DNA of 64,000 bases from Actinomycetes bacterium (GCA_021793515.1 JAJYSP010000005.1:38180-102179), one strand, 5' to 3'. Shown: positions 12,512-21,871, counted from the stretch's first letter. The notes: generated by a model not told the origin, from the sequence alone. Numbers and translations: made by a program.

Positions 12512-13026
12512 TTCGCGTCGCGTTGAGCGCGTTCGTCACCCGATGCGGTGTCGGCGGCGTCACTGGTTCCAGCGAGGCTCATGCGAAGCAGGTTCAGCCC
12601 GACGAGCAACAGCACAACCACACCGACGCCGACCCCGACCGAGATCAGGGTGTTCGAGAAGTCACGCTCGCTCAAGCGGCCACCGATGGTGAGGTGCGCT
12701 GAGGCGCTCAAGATGTCCCGTACACCCGCGAGCACGCCGATCTCGAGGAAGGGTCGCACGGGGAAGGAAGCGGATCGGAGCCGCCCGAAGACCGTGTGGG
12801 CGATGTCGAGCAGGATGACCACGACGAGGATGCCGTCGATCGCGTTGATCACCACGCCGGCGAAGGACCCCTGGTGGCGCAGGAACTCCACGACGGTGCG
12901 CACGAGCACGACGCCAGCCACGAGCAACAGACTGGCCACGATCGCGTACTCGACGGCGACGATGGCCCAGCGCAGGCACCGGTCGGGCAATGTCTCCTCG
13001 GCGTCGGCGTCGGGGAAGGTCCGCAT
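12508..13026 (-). CDS. PsiE-like phosphate-starvation-inducible membrane protein
   Basis: 172 residues from an ATG preceded by TAGGGT with a 7-base gap, so probably leaderless. Four hydrophobic helices are predicted: AIVASLLLVAGVVLVRTVVEF, INAIDGILVVVILLDIAHTVF, a shorter one around PFLEIGVLAGVRDIL, and NTLISVGVGVGVVVLLLVGL. The R-D-I-L element and the helix layout fit the PsiE family, inner-membrane proteins of unknown biochemical role. A longer upstream reading frame exists but lacks membrane character and overlaps the neighbouring gene. Confidence 0.7.
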   Translation of the reverse strand: MRTFPDADAEETLPDRCLRWAIVAVEYAIVASLLLVAGVVLVRTVVEFLRHQGSFAGVVINAIDGILVVVILLDIAHTVFGRLRSASFPVRPFLEIGVLAGVRDILSASAHLTIGGRLSERDFSNTLISVGVGVGVVVLLLVGLNLLRMSLAGTSDAADTASGDERAQRDAN

Positions 13027-13060
13027 CCCAGCGACCCTAGCGGCCGAGCGGGTGTCTTCG

Positions 13061-13612
13061 CTAGGCCCAGCTCGCGAGCACGTCGTTCGACGAGCTGACC
13101 GTGGCGAAGGTGCCGTCGAGCGCCGCGAGGAAGGCCGCGTGAACCTGGTCTGCGGCCACGTGCACGCCAGCAAAAACCTGGTCCCTCGTCGCACAGGCGT
13201 CGGCCACGACCACGCAGTCGAATCCTCGCTCACTCGCGGCCCGGGTCGTGGAGTCGACGCACATGTGGGTCATCATCCCCGCGATCACGACCCGCGTCAC
13301 CCCGAGCGTCTCGAGGTGACCATCGAGCGTCGTGTCGAGAAAGGCGTTCGGCCGGTGCTTCTCGATTACGGTCTCGCCCGGTGCCGGCTCGACCGAGGGG
13401 TGGATCAGCGCGCCGTCGGTGTCGGGTAAGAAGAAGGTCGCACCGGGGCGGTCAGACACGTGACGAACGTGCACGACGGGTATCGCGTGCTCGCGACAGC
13501 GCGCGAGCAGCGCCGCGGCCCGTTCCGCCGCGGCATCGGGTCCAACGAGCGCCATGCGCCCACCCGGGAAGTAGTCATTCTGGATGTCGATGAGCAGCAG
13601 TGCGGTGGTCAC
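13061..13612 (-). CDS. Isochorismatase-family cysteine hydrolase
   Basis: 183 residues, the normal size for this family. The catalytic triad is visible as Asp9 (LLIDIQNDY), Lys85 (VIEKHRPNAF) and Cys118 (GMMTHMCVDSTTR), with the cis-peptide region before it. Members hydrolyse amides or vinyl ethers such as nicotinamide, ureidomalonate or isochorismate; the substrate here is not determined. Translation starts at GTG; a TAGCGT box ends 6 bases upstream, indicating leaderless transcription. It is separated by 34 bases from the PsiE-like gene downstream. Confidence 0.9.
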   Translation of the reverse strand: MTTALLLIDIQNDYFPGGRMALVGPDAAAERAAALLARCREHAIPVVHVRHVSDRPGATFFLPDTDGALIHPSVEPAPGETVIEKHRPNAFLDTTLDGHLETLGVTRVVIAGMMTHMCVDSTTRAASERGFDCVVVADACATRDQVFAGVHVAADQVHAAFLAALDGTFATVSSSNDVLASWA

Positions 13613-13641
13613 GGGGTAACGCTAGCGGCGCCTCGCTCGGC

Positions 13642-15345
13642 CTAGTGACCCATGGCGTGCGTCGCGGCCGCATCGACGCTGTCGAAGTGCTTCAGATCAC
13701 GAACCCGGCCATCGACGGCGTTGGCGAGCTGGTGACGAACGGGCTCGTTCGCGCGCGCGACGAACACCCCGACGTGCTCGGCGTCGAGGTCGGCGACGAT
13801 CTCGGTGAGCGTCTGCAGACCGGTGTAGTCGATGTCGGACATCGCGACCGCGTCGAGCACGACGTGCTTGGTCGATGGATTCTGCGCCAGTAACTCGTGG
13901 AGCTCGCGGCGAAAGACCCCCGCGTTGGCGAAGTACAGCGCCTCGTCGAAGAACACGGTGAGCACGTGGTCCACGTGCTCGACGTCGTGACAACCCATCA
14001 GCTCCCAGCTCGTGGTGCCTCGGCGGCGCCCGAGCTCGACCATGTGCGGACGCGCCGAGCGCCAGGTTCGCAGCACGACAGCGAGTCCGACGGCGACGGC
14101 GATGCCGAGCTCCACCCCGAGGACGATCACCCCGAAGGCCGAGACGAGGGCCACGACGAACTCGGCGCGGCTCGCGCGCCAGATGGCACGGAACTGCTCG
14201 ACCTTGATGAGCCGGCCCGCGATGAAGAAGAGCACGCCGGCGAGCACGGCCATCGGGATCTGGTGGGCGTAGGCGGCGAGTGGGGATAGCGCGAGTGCGA
14301 CGAGCGCGGCGACCACGCCGGGGAGCCGCGTTCGCCCACCGGCGAGCCGGGTCACCGTGGTGCGCGCGGGGCTCGCGTCGACGGGGAAGGTCCCGAGCAG
14401 TCCCGCCGCAAGGTTGGCGACGCCTACGCCGACGAAATCACGACTGAGGTCCTCAGCGACGCCGATCTCGTCGGCCGAGACCCGCGAGGTCATCGCGCTC
14501 TGAGAGATGACGACGATCGCGAGGGTGATCGAGGTCGCCACCACGACGCCCCACTGGTGGACCGAGAGCCAACGCAGCCGCCACGTGGGCACGCCGACGA
14601 TCACCGTACCGAGTTCAGTGACCCCGTGGTGGTTGAGTGAGAGAACGGCGGTCAGCGTGGTCGCCGCCACCACGGCGAGCAGGGCCGTTGGCCAACGGGG
14701 GTTGATTCGCTCCCCGATCACCATGAGGGCGACGGTGCCGAGGGCGAGCGCGAGCGGCCAGCCCTGGACGTGGGCGAGCTCGCTCGCGACGGCGCGCAGG
14801 CGCGCGCCGACCGTCTCGCCGCCACCGAGCACACCGAGGGCCGTGGGCAACTGGTGCACGATGATGATCACCCCAATACCGGCCATGAAGCCGGTGATGA
14901 TGGGCGCCGAGAGGAAGTCCGCCATCCACCCGAGGCGAAGCAGTCCCACGCCTGCGACGAGCACGCCGGTCACGACTGCCGTGGCCGCGACGAGGGAGAG
15001 GTACTGCGCCGATCCCGTGACTGCGAGGTGCGCGATCGCGACGGCGAAGAGCGGCGCGATGGTCGAGTCGGCCCCCACCGAGACGATGGGGTTCGAACCG
15101 AAGAGGGTGAAGGCGAGTGTGGCCGCGATGAAGGCGATCATCGCGAGGAAGGCTGGCACGCCCGCCAACTGTGAGGTCGCGAGCTGCTCGGGGATCGCGA
15201 TGGCGAGCAGGGTGATCCCCGCGAGGACCTCGCGCGGGGCACTGACGCGAGTGACGCCGTGAAAGAGGTTCGCGAGTCCGTGCGTCGAAACGCGCCGCGC
15301 AACTGGGGTGCGCGGCGCGGGGTGACGTTCGGATTCGTGACCCAC
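13642..15345 (-). CDS. SulP/SLC26 anion transporter with STAS domain
   Basis: 567 residues with about 11-14 membrane segments and a cytoplasmic C-terminal STAS domain. The family signature region near the N-terminus (REVLAGITLLAIAIPEQLATSQLAGVPA) matches the SulP substrate-binding loop, and the STAS part shows KHVVLDAVAMSDIDYTGLQTL. SulP proteins carry sulphate, bicarbonate or dicarboxylates; which one cannot be read here. The GTG start lies 6 bases after TAGGGT, and a strong hairpin terminates the upstream gene just before this promoter. Confidence 0.93.
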   Translation of the reverse strand: MGHESERHPAPRTPVARRVSTHGLANLFHGVTRVSAPREVLAGITLLAIAIPEQLATSQLAGVPAFLAMIAFIAATLAFTLFGSNPIVSVGADSTIAPLFAVAIAHLAVTGSAQYLSLVAATAVVTGVLVAGVGLLRLGWMADFLSAPIITGFMAGIGVIIIVHQLPTALGVLGGGETVGARLRAVASELAHVQGWPLALALGTVALMVIGERINPRWPTALLAVVAATTLTAVLSLNHHGVTELGTVIVGVPTWRLRWLSVHQWGVVVATSITLAIVVISQSAMTSRVSADEIGVAEDLSRDFVGVGVANLAAGLLGTFPVDASPARTTVTRLAGGRTRLPGVVAALVALALSPLAAYAHQIPMAVLAGVLFFIAGRLIKVEQFRAIWRASRAEFVVALVSAFGVIVLGVELGIAVAVGLAVVLRTWRSARPHMVELGRRRGTTSWELMGCHDVEHVDHVLTVFFDEALYFANAGVFRRELHELLAQNPSTKHVVLDAVAMSDIDYTGLQTLTEIVADLDAEHVGVFVARANEPVRHQLANAVDGRVRDLKHFDSVDAAATHAMGH

Positions 15346-15357
15346 GACGTCACCCTA

Positions 15358-15391
15358 GGCCCGGTGCCCGACTCACGTCGGACACCGGGCC
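15358..15391 (-). terminator. Strong hairpin between DUF5666-like gene and sulP
   Basis: Arms of 15 bases (GGCCCGGTGCCCGAC and a complement with one mismatch) around a TCAC loop. It sits 7 bases beyond the stop of the secreted protein gene and directly before the TAGGGT box of the SulP gene, so it separates the two transcription units. No T-run follows. Confidence 0.65.
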
Positions 15392-15397
15392 GGACGA

Positions 15398-16933
15398 TCA
15401 GTCGTTGGGCGCGATGTTCACAAACGTGAGCACAGTGCCCACCATGGTTGCGGTCACAGTCACGGGCGTAGTGTCAACTATTCCTGCCGGCAGGATGAAA
15501 CCGGACGCCACCGTGAACGTCATTTGGGCTGCCTGGTCGTTGGGCTGGATCGTGAGGACTTCGCCGACCAAACTGACGAACGTGCCGTCGACGTGCACCA
15601 CACTGGACTGGCCACCCTGGCCACCCTGACCACCCTGGTCACCCTCGGGCTGCTGGACTCGGACGCTCTGCAGCGTCAGCGCGTTGTTGTTCGTGGCGTC
15701 AAAGAAGCCGACCGCGTGGACGCGGGCGCCAACGGCGATGCTCGACACATCAGCCGTAAGGGAAGAAGGCACCACGAAGGTCACGGGCGCCGCGCCGTCA
15801 CCGGGCTGGACCGTCAGCGTGGCCGAGGTTGTAGTTGGGATCACCGTGACGAGACCTTCGGTCTGGGTCGTCATCGAGCCGTTGCCTTCGCCCTCGATCT
15901 GCTGCAGGCGAATCGAGACCGCGGTCAGCGTGGTACCCGACAACGTCCCAGTGACGTGGACGCGCGATCCGACCTGGAGGCCGACCGGCACGGTCACGGT
16001 GGAGGGCACCGAGAAGGTCATGGCAGCGGCACCGTCACCGGGCTGCACCGTCAGGCTTGCCGGACTGGTCGCTGTGCTGTACCCCGTGACGAGACCCTCG
16101 CCCTGGATGTAGCCCGCGCCGTTCTGGTCCATCGACACACCGTCGGTCGACTGGGTCGCCGCGATGCTGTCGTCGGTGATCGTGACGAGCGTGAAGACGT
16201 TGTTCGCCCAGGACGTAAGCAACTCAACTTGGTCGCCCACGTTGATCGTCGGTGGGAGCGTGATTGACGAAGGGATCGTCACCGCGGTGTTAGCGCCATC
16301 CTCGACGGCGATAGTGAGCGTTGTAGGTGACGCGCTCGACGGCAGGGTGAGCAGCGTGCCCTCAAGACCGATGAAGCCGCTCAAGCCCGTCTCGGTGACT
16401 GAAGTCGCGTCGAGGCTCGTCGGGCGAATGATCACGCCGACGCGCACGTCAGTGCCAACGCCCAGCGATGAACCCGACGCGTGGCTGTGTCGGCCGGCCT
16501 TGGCCGCCGTGACAACCGCACTGGCGTGGTCGACGGCGACCGTGCTCGCACCGGTCGAGAGCACCAGGTTGGATGCGACGTCGCTCACGACGGTGCCGTG
16601 GATCATCGCGCGATCGACGCGGCCCCGAGCGTGACTGGCGAGCGCCTTGAACGTGCCGTCGGCGAGACGCGAAGCGCGCACCGTCAGCCGAGTGCCCAAG
16701 GCGACCTTCGCGACGGCGCCCGCCGACGCGAAGCGCACGGTGTCCATCGCGTTGCCCGCGGCGATCACCAGTGTGTGCCGGGCGGTGTTGGTCGCGACGA
16801 CGGTTCCCTGCACGGTGGTCGCGTTAGTTGCTTTACTGGCGCTCGCGGCGAGCGGCGCCAGGGGGATCGTCAGTGCGAGAGCGGCCGCCAGGCTCGCCGC
16901 TCGGGCCACTGGCTTGTGGTACTTGGTTGCCAT
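15398..16933 (-). CDS. Secreted repeat protein with DUF5666-like domains
   Basis: 511 residues with a signal peptide (basic start, hydrophobic LAAALALTIPLAPLAAS, cleavage near ASA). About six beta-barrel modules follow, each combining a G-x-V start, an LTVQPGD core and a G-x-x-V-x-V-x-G turn, as in DUF5666 proteins; the repeats SLTVQPGDGAAAMTF and TLTVQPGDGAAPVTF are nearly identical. A Gly-Gln tract (GDQGGQGGQGGQ) lies before the last module. GGAGA precedes the ATG. The function of DUF5666 proteins is unknown; an extracellular or wall-associated role is inferred from the signal peptide. Confidence 0.75.
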   Translation of the reverse strand: MATKYHKPVARAASLAAALALTIPLAPLAASASKATNATTVQGTVVATNTARHTLVIAAGNAMDTVRFASAGAVAKVALGTRLTVRASRLADGTFKALASHARGRVDRAMIHGTVVSDVASNLVLSTGASTVAVDHASAVVTAAKAGRHSHASGSSLGVGTDVRVGVIIRPTSLDATSVTETGLSGFIGLEGTLLTLPSSASPTTLTIAVEDGANTAVTIPSSITLPPTINVGDQVELLTSWANNVFTLVTITDDSIAATQSTDGVSMDQNGAGYIQGEGLVTGYSTATSPASLTVQPGDGAAAMTFSVPSTVTVPVGLQVGSRVHVTGTLSGTTLTAVSIRLQQIEGEGNGSMTTQTEGLVTVIPTTTSATLTVQPGDGAAPVTFVVPSSLTADVSSIAVGARVHAVGFFDATNNNALTLQSVRVQQPEGDQGGQGGQGGQSSVVHVDGTFVSLVGEVLTIQPNDQAAQMTFTVASGFILPAGIVDTTPVTVTATMVGTVLTFVNIAPND

Positions 16934-16991
16934 AGTCGGTTCTCCATTCGAATCTGCGCCGGTTGGCGTCAGACGAATCGTACGGAGACAA

Positions 16992-17020
16992 TCTCAAGGG
17001 CTCCCGTGAGAAGCCTGAGA
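16992..17020 (-). terminator. Hairpin after the PIG-L gene
   Basis: TCTCAAGGGCT pairs imperfectly with AGCCTGAGA across a 9-base loop, 16 bases past the PIG-L stop. It could terminate the helicase/PIG-L transcript or form part of the leader region of the downstream secreted protein gene. Confidence 0.4.
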
Positions 17021-17035
17021 GTTCAATGTGAATCG

Positions 17036-17773
17036 CTACGCGGTCGTGACGACCCGGTAGGTCTCGGCTAGGCGTTTCTTGTCGAGCCCGAACCGCTTGG
17101 CGGTGGCGCGAGCCCACTGGTGCACCATTACCTCTAGGTCGTCACGGTCGCCGACTTGGGAGACGTGACGCCGTAGCGCGGCGATCTTGCGGGGAAAGGT
17201 CTTCGTGATATCGACGGTCAACGTCGGGTCGACTGAACTCGCGAGCCAGACCGTGGTGACGGCGTGGGGTTCGAGTCCCTCGGCGAGCAGCTCGGGGAAG
17301 GCGTGGGGGTTGCGGGCGTCGGGGTAGACCGCGCGCAGGGTGGCCTCGCCGGCGGCGAGGTGGTCGGGGTGGGACGCGAAGATCCGCTCGTAGTTGCGCT
17401 CGGGACTCTGGCAGATCACCAGGTCCGGTCGCTTCTGGCGGATCACCCGCGCGATGGCCTTACGCAGCTCGAGGGTCACCTCGACCCGTCCATCACCGAA
17501 ACGCAGGAAGGTGAGGTCACTCACCCCGAGCTCCTCGGCGGCGGCGCGCTGCTCGGCCTCGCGGGTCACGGCACGCTCCTCGGGCGTCGAACGCGACGAG
17601 TCACCCCCGGCGTCACCGGAGGTGACGAGACAGTAGGAGACCTCCACGCCGTCACGTGTGAGTCGCGCGACGGTGCCACCCGATCCGAAGTCGACGTCGT
17701 CGGGGTGCGCCATCACGACGAGCGCACGCTTGATTCGGGGGTCCTTCTTGTAGCGGTCGATGGTCGACTTCAC
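17036..17773 (-). CDS. PIG-L/LmbE family deacetylase
   Basis: About 245 residues from a GTG overlapping the helicase stop as GTGA; a longer frame begins at 17803 inside that gene. Zinc-binding motifs are clear: MAHPDDVDFGSGG near the N-terminus and ASHPDHLAAGE in the middle. Relatives remove N-acetyl groups from sugars (mycothiol MshB, mycothiol-S-conjugate amidase, LmbE). It is not close enough in pattern to name MshB or Mca. Co-translation with a DEAD-box helicase is the notable context. Confidence 0.9.
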   Translation of the reverse strand: MKSTIDRYKKDPRIKRALVVMAHPDDVDFGSGGTVARLTRDGVEVSYCLVTSGDAGGDSSRSTPEERAVTREAEQRAAAEELGVSDLTFLRFGDGRVEVTLELRKAIARVIRQKRPDLVICQSPERNYERIFASHPDHLAAGEATLRAVYPDARNPHAFPELLAEGLEPHAVTTVWLASSVDPTLTVDITKTFPRKIAALRRHVSQVGDRDDLEVMVHQWARATAKRFGLDKKRLAETYRVVTTA

Positions 17774-19008
17774 AGAACCGATTCCTCCATCGTCGGCTCC
17801 CACGCGGCCAGGTCGGTGAGGTGGGGGTTGTTCGAGAACACCTCGACGATTGGTCGCTTCAGGGCGAGGCGACGCATGATCACCTGGGCCTCGATGATCT
17901 GGTTCCAGAGCAGCAGGGACACGACGACGCCCTTTGAACCGGCGCGCGCGGTGCGCCCGGAGCGGTGCAGGTAAGCCTTGTGATCCTCGGGCGGGTCGTA
18001 GTGCATCACGCAGTCAACGGCGTCGATGTGCAGTCCGCGCGCGGCCACGTCGGTCGCGACAAGCACCGGGAGCTTGTCCGCGCTGAAGTCCGCGAGCGCC
18101 TTCTCGCGCTGGCTCTGACGAAGGTCGCCGTGGATCGCGGCGGCGCGTACGCCCTCTTTCTCGAGCTGTTCGACCAGGCGGTCGGCGCCGCGCTTCGTGC
18201 GACAGAAGATGATCGTCTTGTCAAAGGACCGACAGATCGTCGCGGCGACCTTGATGCGGTCCATCTGGTGCACGTTCAAGAAGTGGTGGGCCATCTGGGC
18301 CACCGTCTGAGTGTCGCTCGCGACCTCGTGGAAGACCGGGTCGGTCAGGTAGCGCTTGACCAGTCGGTCGATCGCGCCGTCGAGGGTCGCTGAGAACAGC
18401 AGAGTCTGGTGTGGACGGGTGGCGATGCGTCGCAGCACCCACTCGACCTGGGGCATGAAGCCCATGTCGGCCATCCGGTCGGCCTCGTCGAGCACGAGCA
18501 CGTCGAGTCCTTCGACCTTCACCTCGCCGCGGTCGCCGAGGTCGATGAGTCGACCCGGCGTGGCGATGATCACGTCGCTTCCCTTGCGCAGGTTTTTCAC
18601 CTGTCGCTCGATGTCCGCGCCGCCGTAGACGGCGGTGACGGCGAGCCCGAGGGCGGCGCCGAGCGGTTCGAGGACCTCGTGGACCTGCACGGCGAGCTCA
18701 CGGGTCGGCAACAGGACGAGTCCCCGGGGTCGTGCGGGACCCGAGCCGGTCGGACCCGGGGTCGCGGCGATGCGTTGGAGCATCGGTAGTCCGAAGCCGA
18801 GGGTCTTGCCCGAACCGGTCTTCGCCTTGCCACAGACGTCTCGACCAGCGAGCGCGTCGTGGATGGTCAACGCCTGGATCGGGAAGGCGGTGGTGATGCC
18901 CTGGTCGGAGAGGACCGCTACGAGACGGGCGTCAACCTCGAGCTCGGCGAAAGTCTTATTGGTGGCGTACGAGTCGGTCGATACCGACTCATCGGTTTGG
19001 CTACTCAC
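17770..19008 (-). CDS. DEAD-box RNA helicase
   Basis: About 412 residues with all helicase motifs in order: Q motif (FPIQ), motif I AKTGSGKT, PTRELAVQV, TPGR, DEAD (LVLDEADRMADMGF), SAT, the domain-2 motifs IIFCRTK and VATDVAARGLHIDAV, and HRSGRTARAG. It unwinds RNA duplexes in ribosome assembly or mRNA decay. No long basic C-terminal tail is present, so it is a minimal enzyme. The start is uncertain: GTG here or an in-frame TTG at 19074 with GGAG upstream. Confidence 0.93.
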   Translation of the reverse strand: MSSQTDESVSTDSYATNKTFAELEVDARLVAVLSDQGITTAFPIQALTIHDALAGRDVCGKAKTGSGKTLGFGLPMLQRIAATPGPTGSGPARPRGLVLLPTRELAVQVHEVLEPLGAALGLAVTAVYGGADIERQVKNLRKGSDVIIATPGRLIDLGDRGEVKVEGLDVLVLDEADRMADMGFMPQVEWVLRRIATRPHQTLLFSATLDGAIDRLVKRYLTDPVFHEVASDTQTVAQMAHHFLNVHQMDRIKVAATICRSFDKTIIFCRTKRGADRLVEQLEKEGVRAAAIHGDLRQSQREKALADFSADKLPVLVATDVAARGLHIDAVDCVMHYDPPEDHKAYLHRSGRTARAGSKGVVVSLLLWNQIIEAQVIMRRLALKRPIVEVFSNNPHLTDLAAWEPTMEESVL

Positions 19009-19130
19009 GGAACATCCGTTTTCTCGGTTGGACCCGAAACCGGCGTTCGTAAGGAAAGGTGGGCCCGAGCTCAATCCTCGAGCTCCGCATCTAGTCTAGG
19101 TCCGATTCCCACCCAACGTACGGAGGCGCC

Positions 19131-19592
19131 ATGAAACTCGAGATCGGTGGCCGCGCACCGGCCTTCACCTTGCACAACCAGTCGGGTGCACCCGTGCGCC
19201 TGGCCGACTTCGCGGGCCAGCGCGTCGTGCTCTACTTCTACCCCGCCGACGACACCCCCGGCTGTACGGCCGAGGCGTGCCAGTTCAACGATGAACTGTC
19301 GAGTTTCGTGGGGCTCGGGGTCACGGTGATCGGCGTCTCACCCGACGACGGCGCATCGCACCAACGCTTCATCGACAAGTACGGCCTCAACTTCGTGCTG
19401 CTCTCGGACCCCGATCGGAAGGTCATGACCAAATACGGTGCCTACGGCGAGAAGAAGCTCTACGGCAAGACCGTGACCGGCGTGATCCGTTCGACGTTCG
19501 TGATCGGCCCGACGGGACGCATCGAGCACGTCTGGTACGGCGTGCGCGCGAACGGACACGCGGCGAAGGTCCTCGCCGCACTCAACGCGTAG
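19131..19592 (+). CDS. bcp: Thioredoxin-dependent peroxiredoxin Bcp
   Basis: 153 residues of the BCP/PrxQ family. Peroxidatic Cys45 and resolving Cys50 lie in DDTPGCTAEACQF, five apart as in the intramolecular-disulphide PrxQ type. The thioredoxin fold strands VVLYFYPAD and VTVIGVSPDD are clear. It reduces hydrogen and organic peroxides in the cytoplasm. GGAGG precedes the ATG at good spacing. It is divergent from the helicase operon and convergent with a secreted propeller gene. Confidence 0.95.
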   Translation: MKLEIGGRAPAFTLHNQSGAPVRLADFAGQRVVLYFYPADDTPGCTAEACQFNDELSSFVGLGVTVIGVSPDDGASHQRFIDKYGLNFVLLSDPDRKVMTKYGAYGEKKLYGKTVTGVIRSTFVIGPTGRIEHVWYGVRANGHAAKVLAALNA

Positions 19593-19624
19593 AGAACGTC
19601 CATCGGCCCCGGCGTTGCCTGGGC

Positions 19625-21001
19625 TCAACGAACCCGGGTGTAGCCGGCCGGACATCGCGGCGCGTAGGACTCGACCCGGCGAATGGTCGTACCGCGCGTA
19701 CAGGTGATGGTGGTCATGGGTGGCGCCGGGGCGTAGCCGACGACCTCGCTCGAGGCACCATTGGCCACAACGCGCACGCCGAAGCGCTGAGTCGTCGTGA
19801 GTCCCCCGAACCAGCACGCGGTCGAGACCGTGGTCTCGCGGATATTGGTGGGCACCACGGCACTCGCCATCAGTGTGCAGACGTACTCGAGCGCGTCGGG
19901 CACCGACGCCCAGGTCGCGAGCAGCGTCGACGCCGTTCGTACCAGTTGGACTCGCCCGGCGGTCGCCGGCGTCCGGTTCACCAGACGCCCCAAGTCGCGC
20001 AGGGGCAGACCCCAGATCTTGGCGTTGTGCCAGTCCCCCGCGTAGAGGACGCCGTTAGCGACCGCGAGTGGCTCGATGCACGTGAAGGACGGTTCAGCTC
20101 TCGTGTCGGCGATCGCCACGACGCCACCGTTGGCCGTCGTGGCCGGTGCGCCCGTCGCGCGCGCGTGTGCGGCGGCGCCAGCGGTCACGACCCCGATCGA
20201 GAGGTGGGGCGACGAGGTCGAGGCGCACGTGGACACGTAGACGTTGTTGGCACCGTCGACGGCGAGCCCACCGGGGTTCGCGTGCGTGCCCAGGTACGCG
20301 ATGACCGTCGCTCCGCGGCCGCGGGTCGCGGTGACCCCGGCGGCGAGCGTCGCCGCGGCAATGGAGTAGACGGCGCCACTGTCGCCGACGACGTCGAGGT
20401 TGCCGACGACGTCGGTTGCCATCTCCTGGAGTCCGTCGCCCGCGGCGTCAAAAGCGACCGTGACCTGGAGTGACGACAGGTTGATCCGATAGACCTTGCC
20501 GGTACGCTGATTGGCCGCGTAGAGGAAGCGCTGGTCCGCCGAGAGCGCGAGCCCCGAGAAGCCGCTCGAAGGCGTCGAGGTCAGGGGGAGCCCGGTCAGG
20601 GTATGTCTCGCGGGCGCGAGCACCCAGATGGTGCTCGACGAACCGGTGTCGAAGTAGATCGTGCCCGAGTCCGCCACCGCGATCCCCGCGATGCTTCGCC
20701 CGTCGGCACTCACGATCGCGAGCCGGCGCGTCGGCCCCGTGGACGGTACGCCGGCCATGGCGGTGAGGATCTCGTTCCTCGCGTAGAGGTCCAGCTGACC
20801 CGGTTCGGCGAAGCTCAGCAGGTTCCCGCCGTTGTCGAGCGCGAGACCCAGTTGGGCACCACCGGGGGCGATGGTCTGCCATTCGCCGATCGTGGTGAGG
20901 TCGCCGCTCGCCGCACTCGGCGCACCGACCGCGACAACGAGCGCCCCCACCAACGTGGCCGCGGCCACAAGGGTGCGGGTCGCGGCGCGAACGTGCCTCA
21001 T
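19625..21001 (-). CDS. Secreted beta-propeller-like protein
   Basis: 458 residues with a signal peptide (RAATRTLVAAATLVGALVVAV, cleavage near SAAS). Repeating blade-like units such as GIAVADSGTIYFDTG, GLALSADQRFLYAANQRTGKVYRI, DVVGNLDVVGDSGAVYSI and GLAVDGANNVYVSTCAS indicate an NHL/SMP-30-type propeller. The C-terminal 100 residues contain a fibronectin-like stretch (LVRTASTLLATWASVPDAL...YVCTL). No catalytic residues are recognisable. Exported binding or scaffold function is inferred only. Confidence 0.75.
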   Translation of the reverse strand: MRHVRAATRTLVAAATLVGALVVAVGAPSAASGDLTTIGEWQTIAPGGAQLGLALDNGGNLLSFAEPGQLDLYARNEILTAMAGVPSTGPTRRLAIVSADGRSIAGIAVADSGTIYFDTGSSSTIWVLAPARHTLTGLPLTSTPSSGFSGLALSADQRFLYAANQRTGKVYRINLSSLQVTVAFDAAGDGLQEMATDVVGNLDVVGDSGAVYSIAAATLAAGVTATRGRGATVIAYLGTHANPGGLAVDGANNVYVSTCASTSSPHLSIGVVTAGAAAHARATGAPATTANGGVVAIADTRAEPSFTCIEPLAVANGVLYAGDWHNAKIWGLPLRDLGRLVNRTPATAGRVQLVRTASTLLATWASVPDALEYVCTLMASAVVPTNIRETTVSTACWFGGLTTTQRFGVRVVANGASSEVVGYAPAPPMTTITCTRGTTIRRVESYAPRCPAGYTRVR

Positions 21002-21028
21002 CGTGAGGGAAGGTTACTTGACCGGCTC

Positions 21029-21059
21029 CGACGACTTCGGGTCAGCGCCGAAGTCGTCG
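21029..21059 (-). terminator. Hairpin between dedA-like and propeller genes
   Basis: CGACGACTTCGG and its exact reverse complement are separated by seven bases. It lies just after the DedA stop and 28 bases before the propeller start codon on the same strand, fitting either a terminator or a structured 5' leader. No T-run follows. Confidence 0.5.
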
Positions 21060-21066
21060 CTCGAAG

Positions 21067-21705
21067 TCACTTCGCGTGGCGCCCGCGACTGCTCGGCGTG
21101 TCCGCGTTGTAGCGACGAACCGTGCGCACCCGGTGCCAGAACCCCCACGCGAGCGCGAGCACGATGAGCACGATCATGGGGTTCTGCAGGAGGTGGAAGT
21201 CGTGGCTCACCCGAGTCCAGTTCGACCCGGCGGCGTAGCCGAGCACCGTCAAGAGCCCGATCCACACCGCTGACCCGATGACCGTGAGGATGGCGAAGGG
21301 ACCGCGCTTCATCTCAGCCACACCGGCCGGCAGCGAGATCACGGTGCGCACGACCGGCAGCACACGGCCAATCAGGACCGAGGCGGCACCGTAACGGGCG
21401 AACCAGCGTTCGGCGGCGTCGAGGTCCCCGTGGGTGAGCAGGATCCACTTACCCCAGCGGTCCACGATCGCCCGACCGAGGGTGCGGCCGATCTCGTAGG
21501 CGATGACCGAGCCGATCAGGGAGCCGATGACCCCGACCACGATGATGCCGAGGATCGAGAACTGGGCGTGGCCCGTCACGGCCGAGGTGGCCAGTGCACC
21601 GGCGAAGCCGAAGGTGACCTCCGAGGGGATCGGGATGAGGGCCGATTCGGCGATGGCGAGGATGAACAGCGCGAAGTAGCCGTAGTGCTGGACGAACGAG
21701 GACAT
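21067..21705 (-). CDS. DedA family membrane protein
   Basis: 212 residues with the SNARE-associated/VTT fold: hydrophobic helices plus the conserved amphipathic elements ESALIPIPSEVTFGFAG, GSLIGSVIAYEIGRTLGR and the loop FARYGAASVLIGRVLPVVRTVISLPAG. The glutamate and the two arginines implicated in DedA function are present. DedA proteins act as lipid flippases, including undecaprenyl phosphate recycling, at the inner membrane. A GAGAAT box ends 6 bases before the ATG. Confidence 0.92.
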   Translation of the reverse strand: MSSFVQHYGYFALFILAIAESALIPIPSEVTFGFAGALATSAVTGHAQFSILGIIVVGVIGSLIGSVIAYEIGRTLGRAIVDRWGKWILLTHGDLDAAERWFARYGAASVLIGRVLPVVRTVISLPAGVAEMKRGPFAILTVIGSAVWIGLLTVLGYAAGSNWTRVSHDFHLLQNPMIVLIVLALAWGFWHRVRTVRRYNADTPSSRGRHAK

Positions 21706-21871
21706 CTCGATATTCTCGCCGAAAATCCCGTGAAGTCCGATTTTCCTACTAAATCTTTACCTTGGCCAGGGAACCGGGTCGATTCCGCCGTCTCGTAGCC
21801 GCGCAACCACGGGTGTCCCGTTCGAGCGGTGCAGGCGGCCGCTCCATCGAGGGCGAGCTACCCGCCGTGGT

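Noticed and set aside
15600..15660. Short tandem GGNCANCCNGG-like repeats as a possible regulatory repeat
   Set aside because: They simply encode the Gly-Gln tract of the secreted protein.
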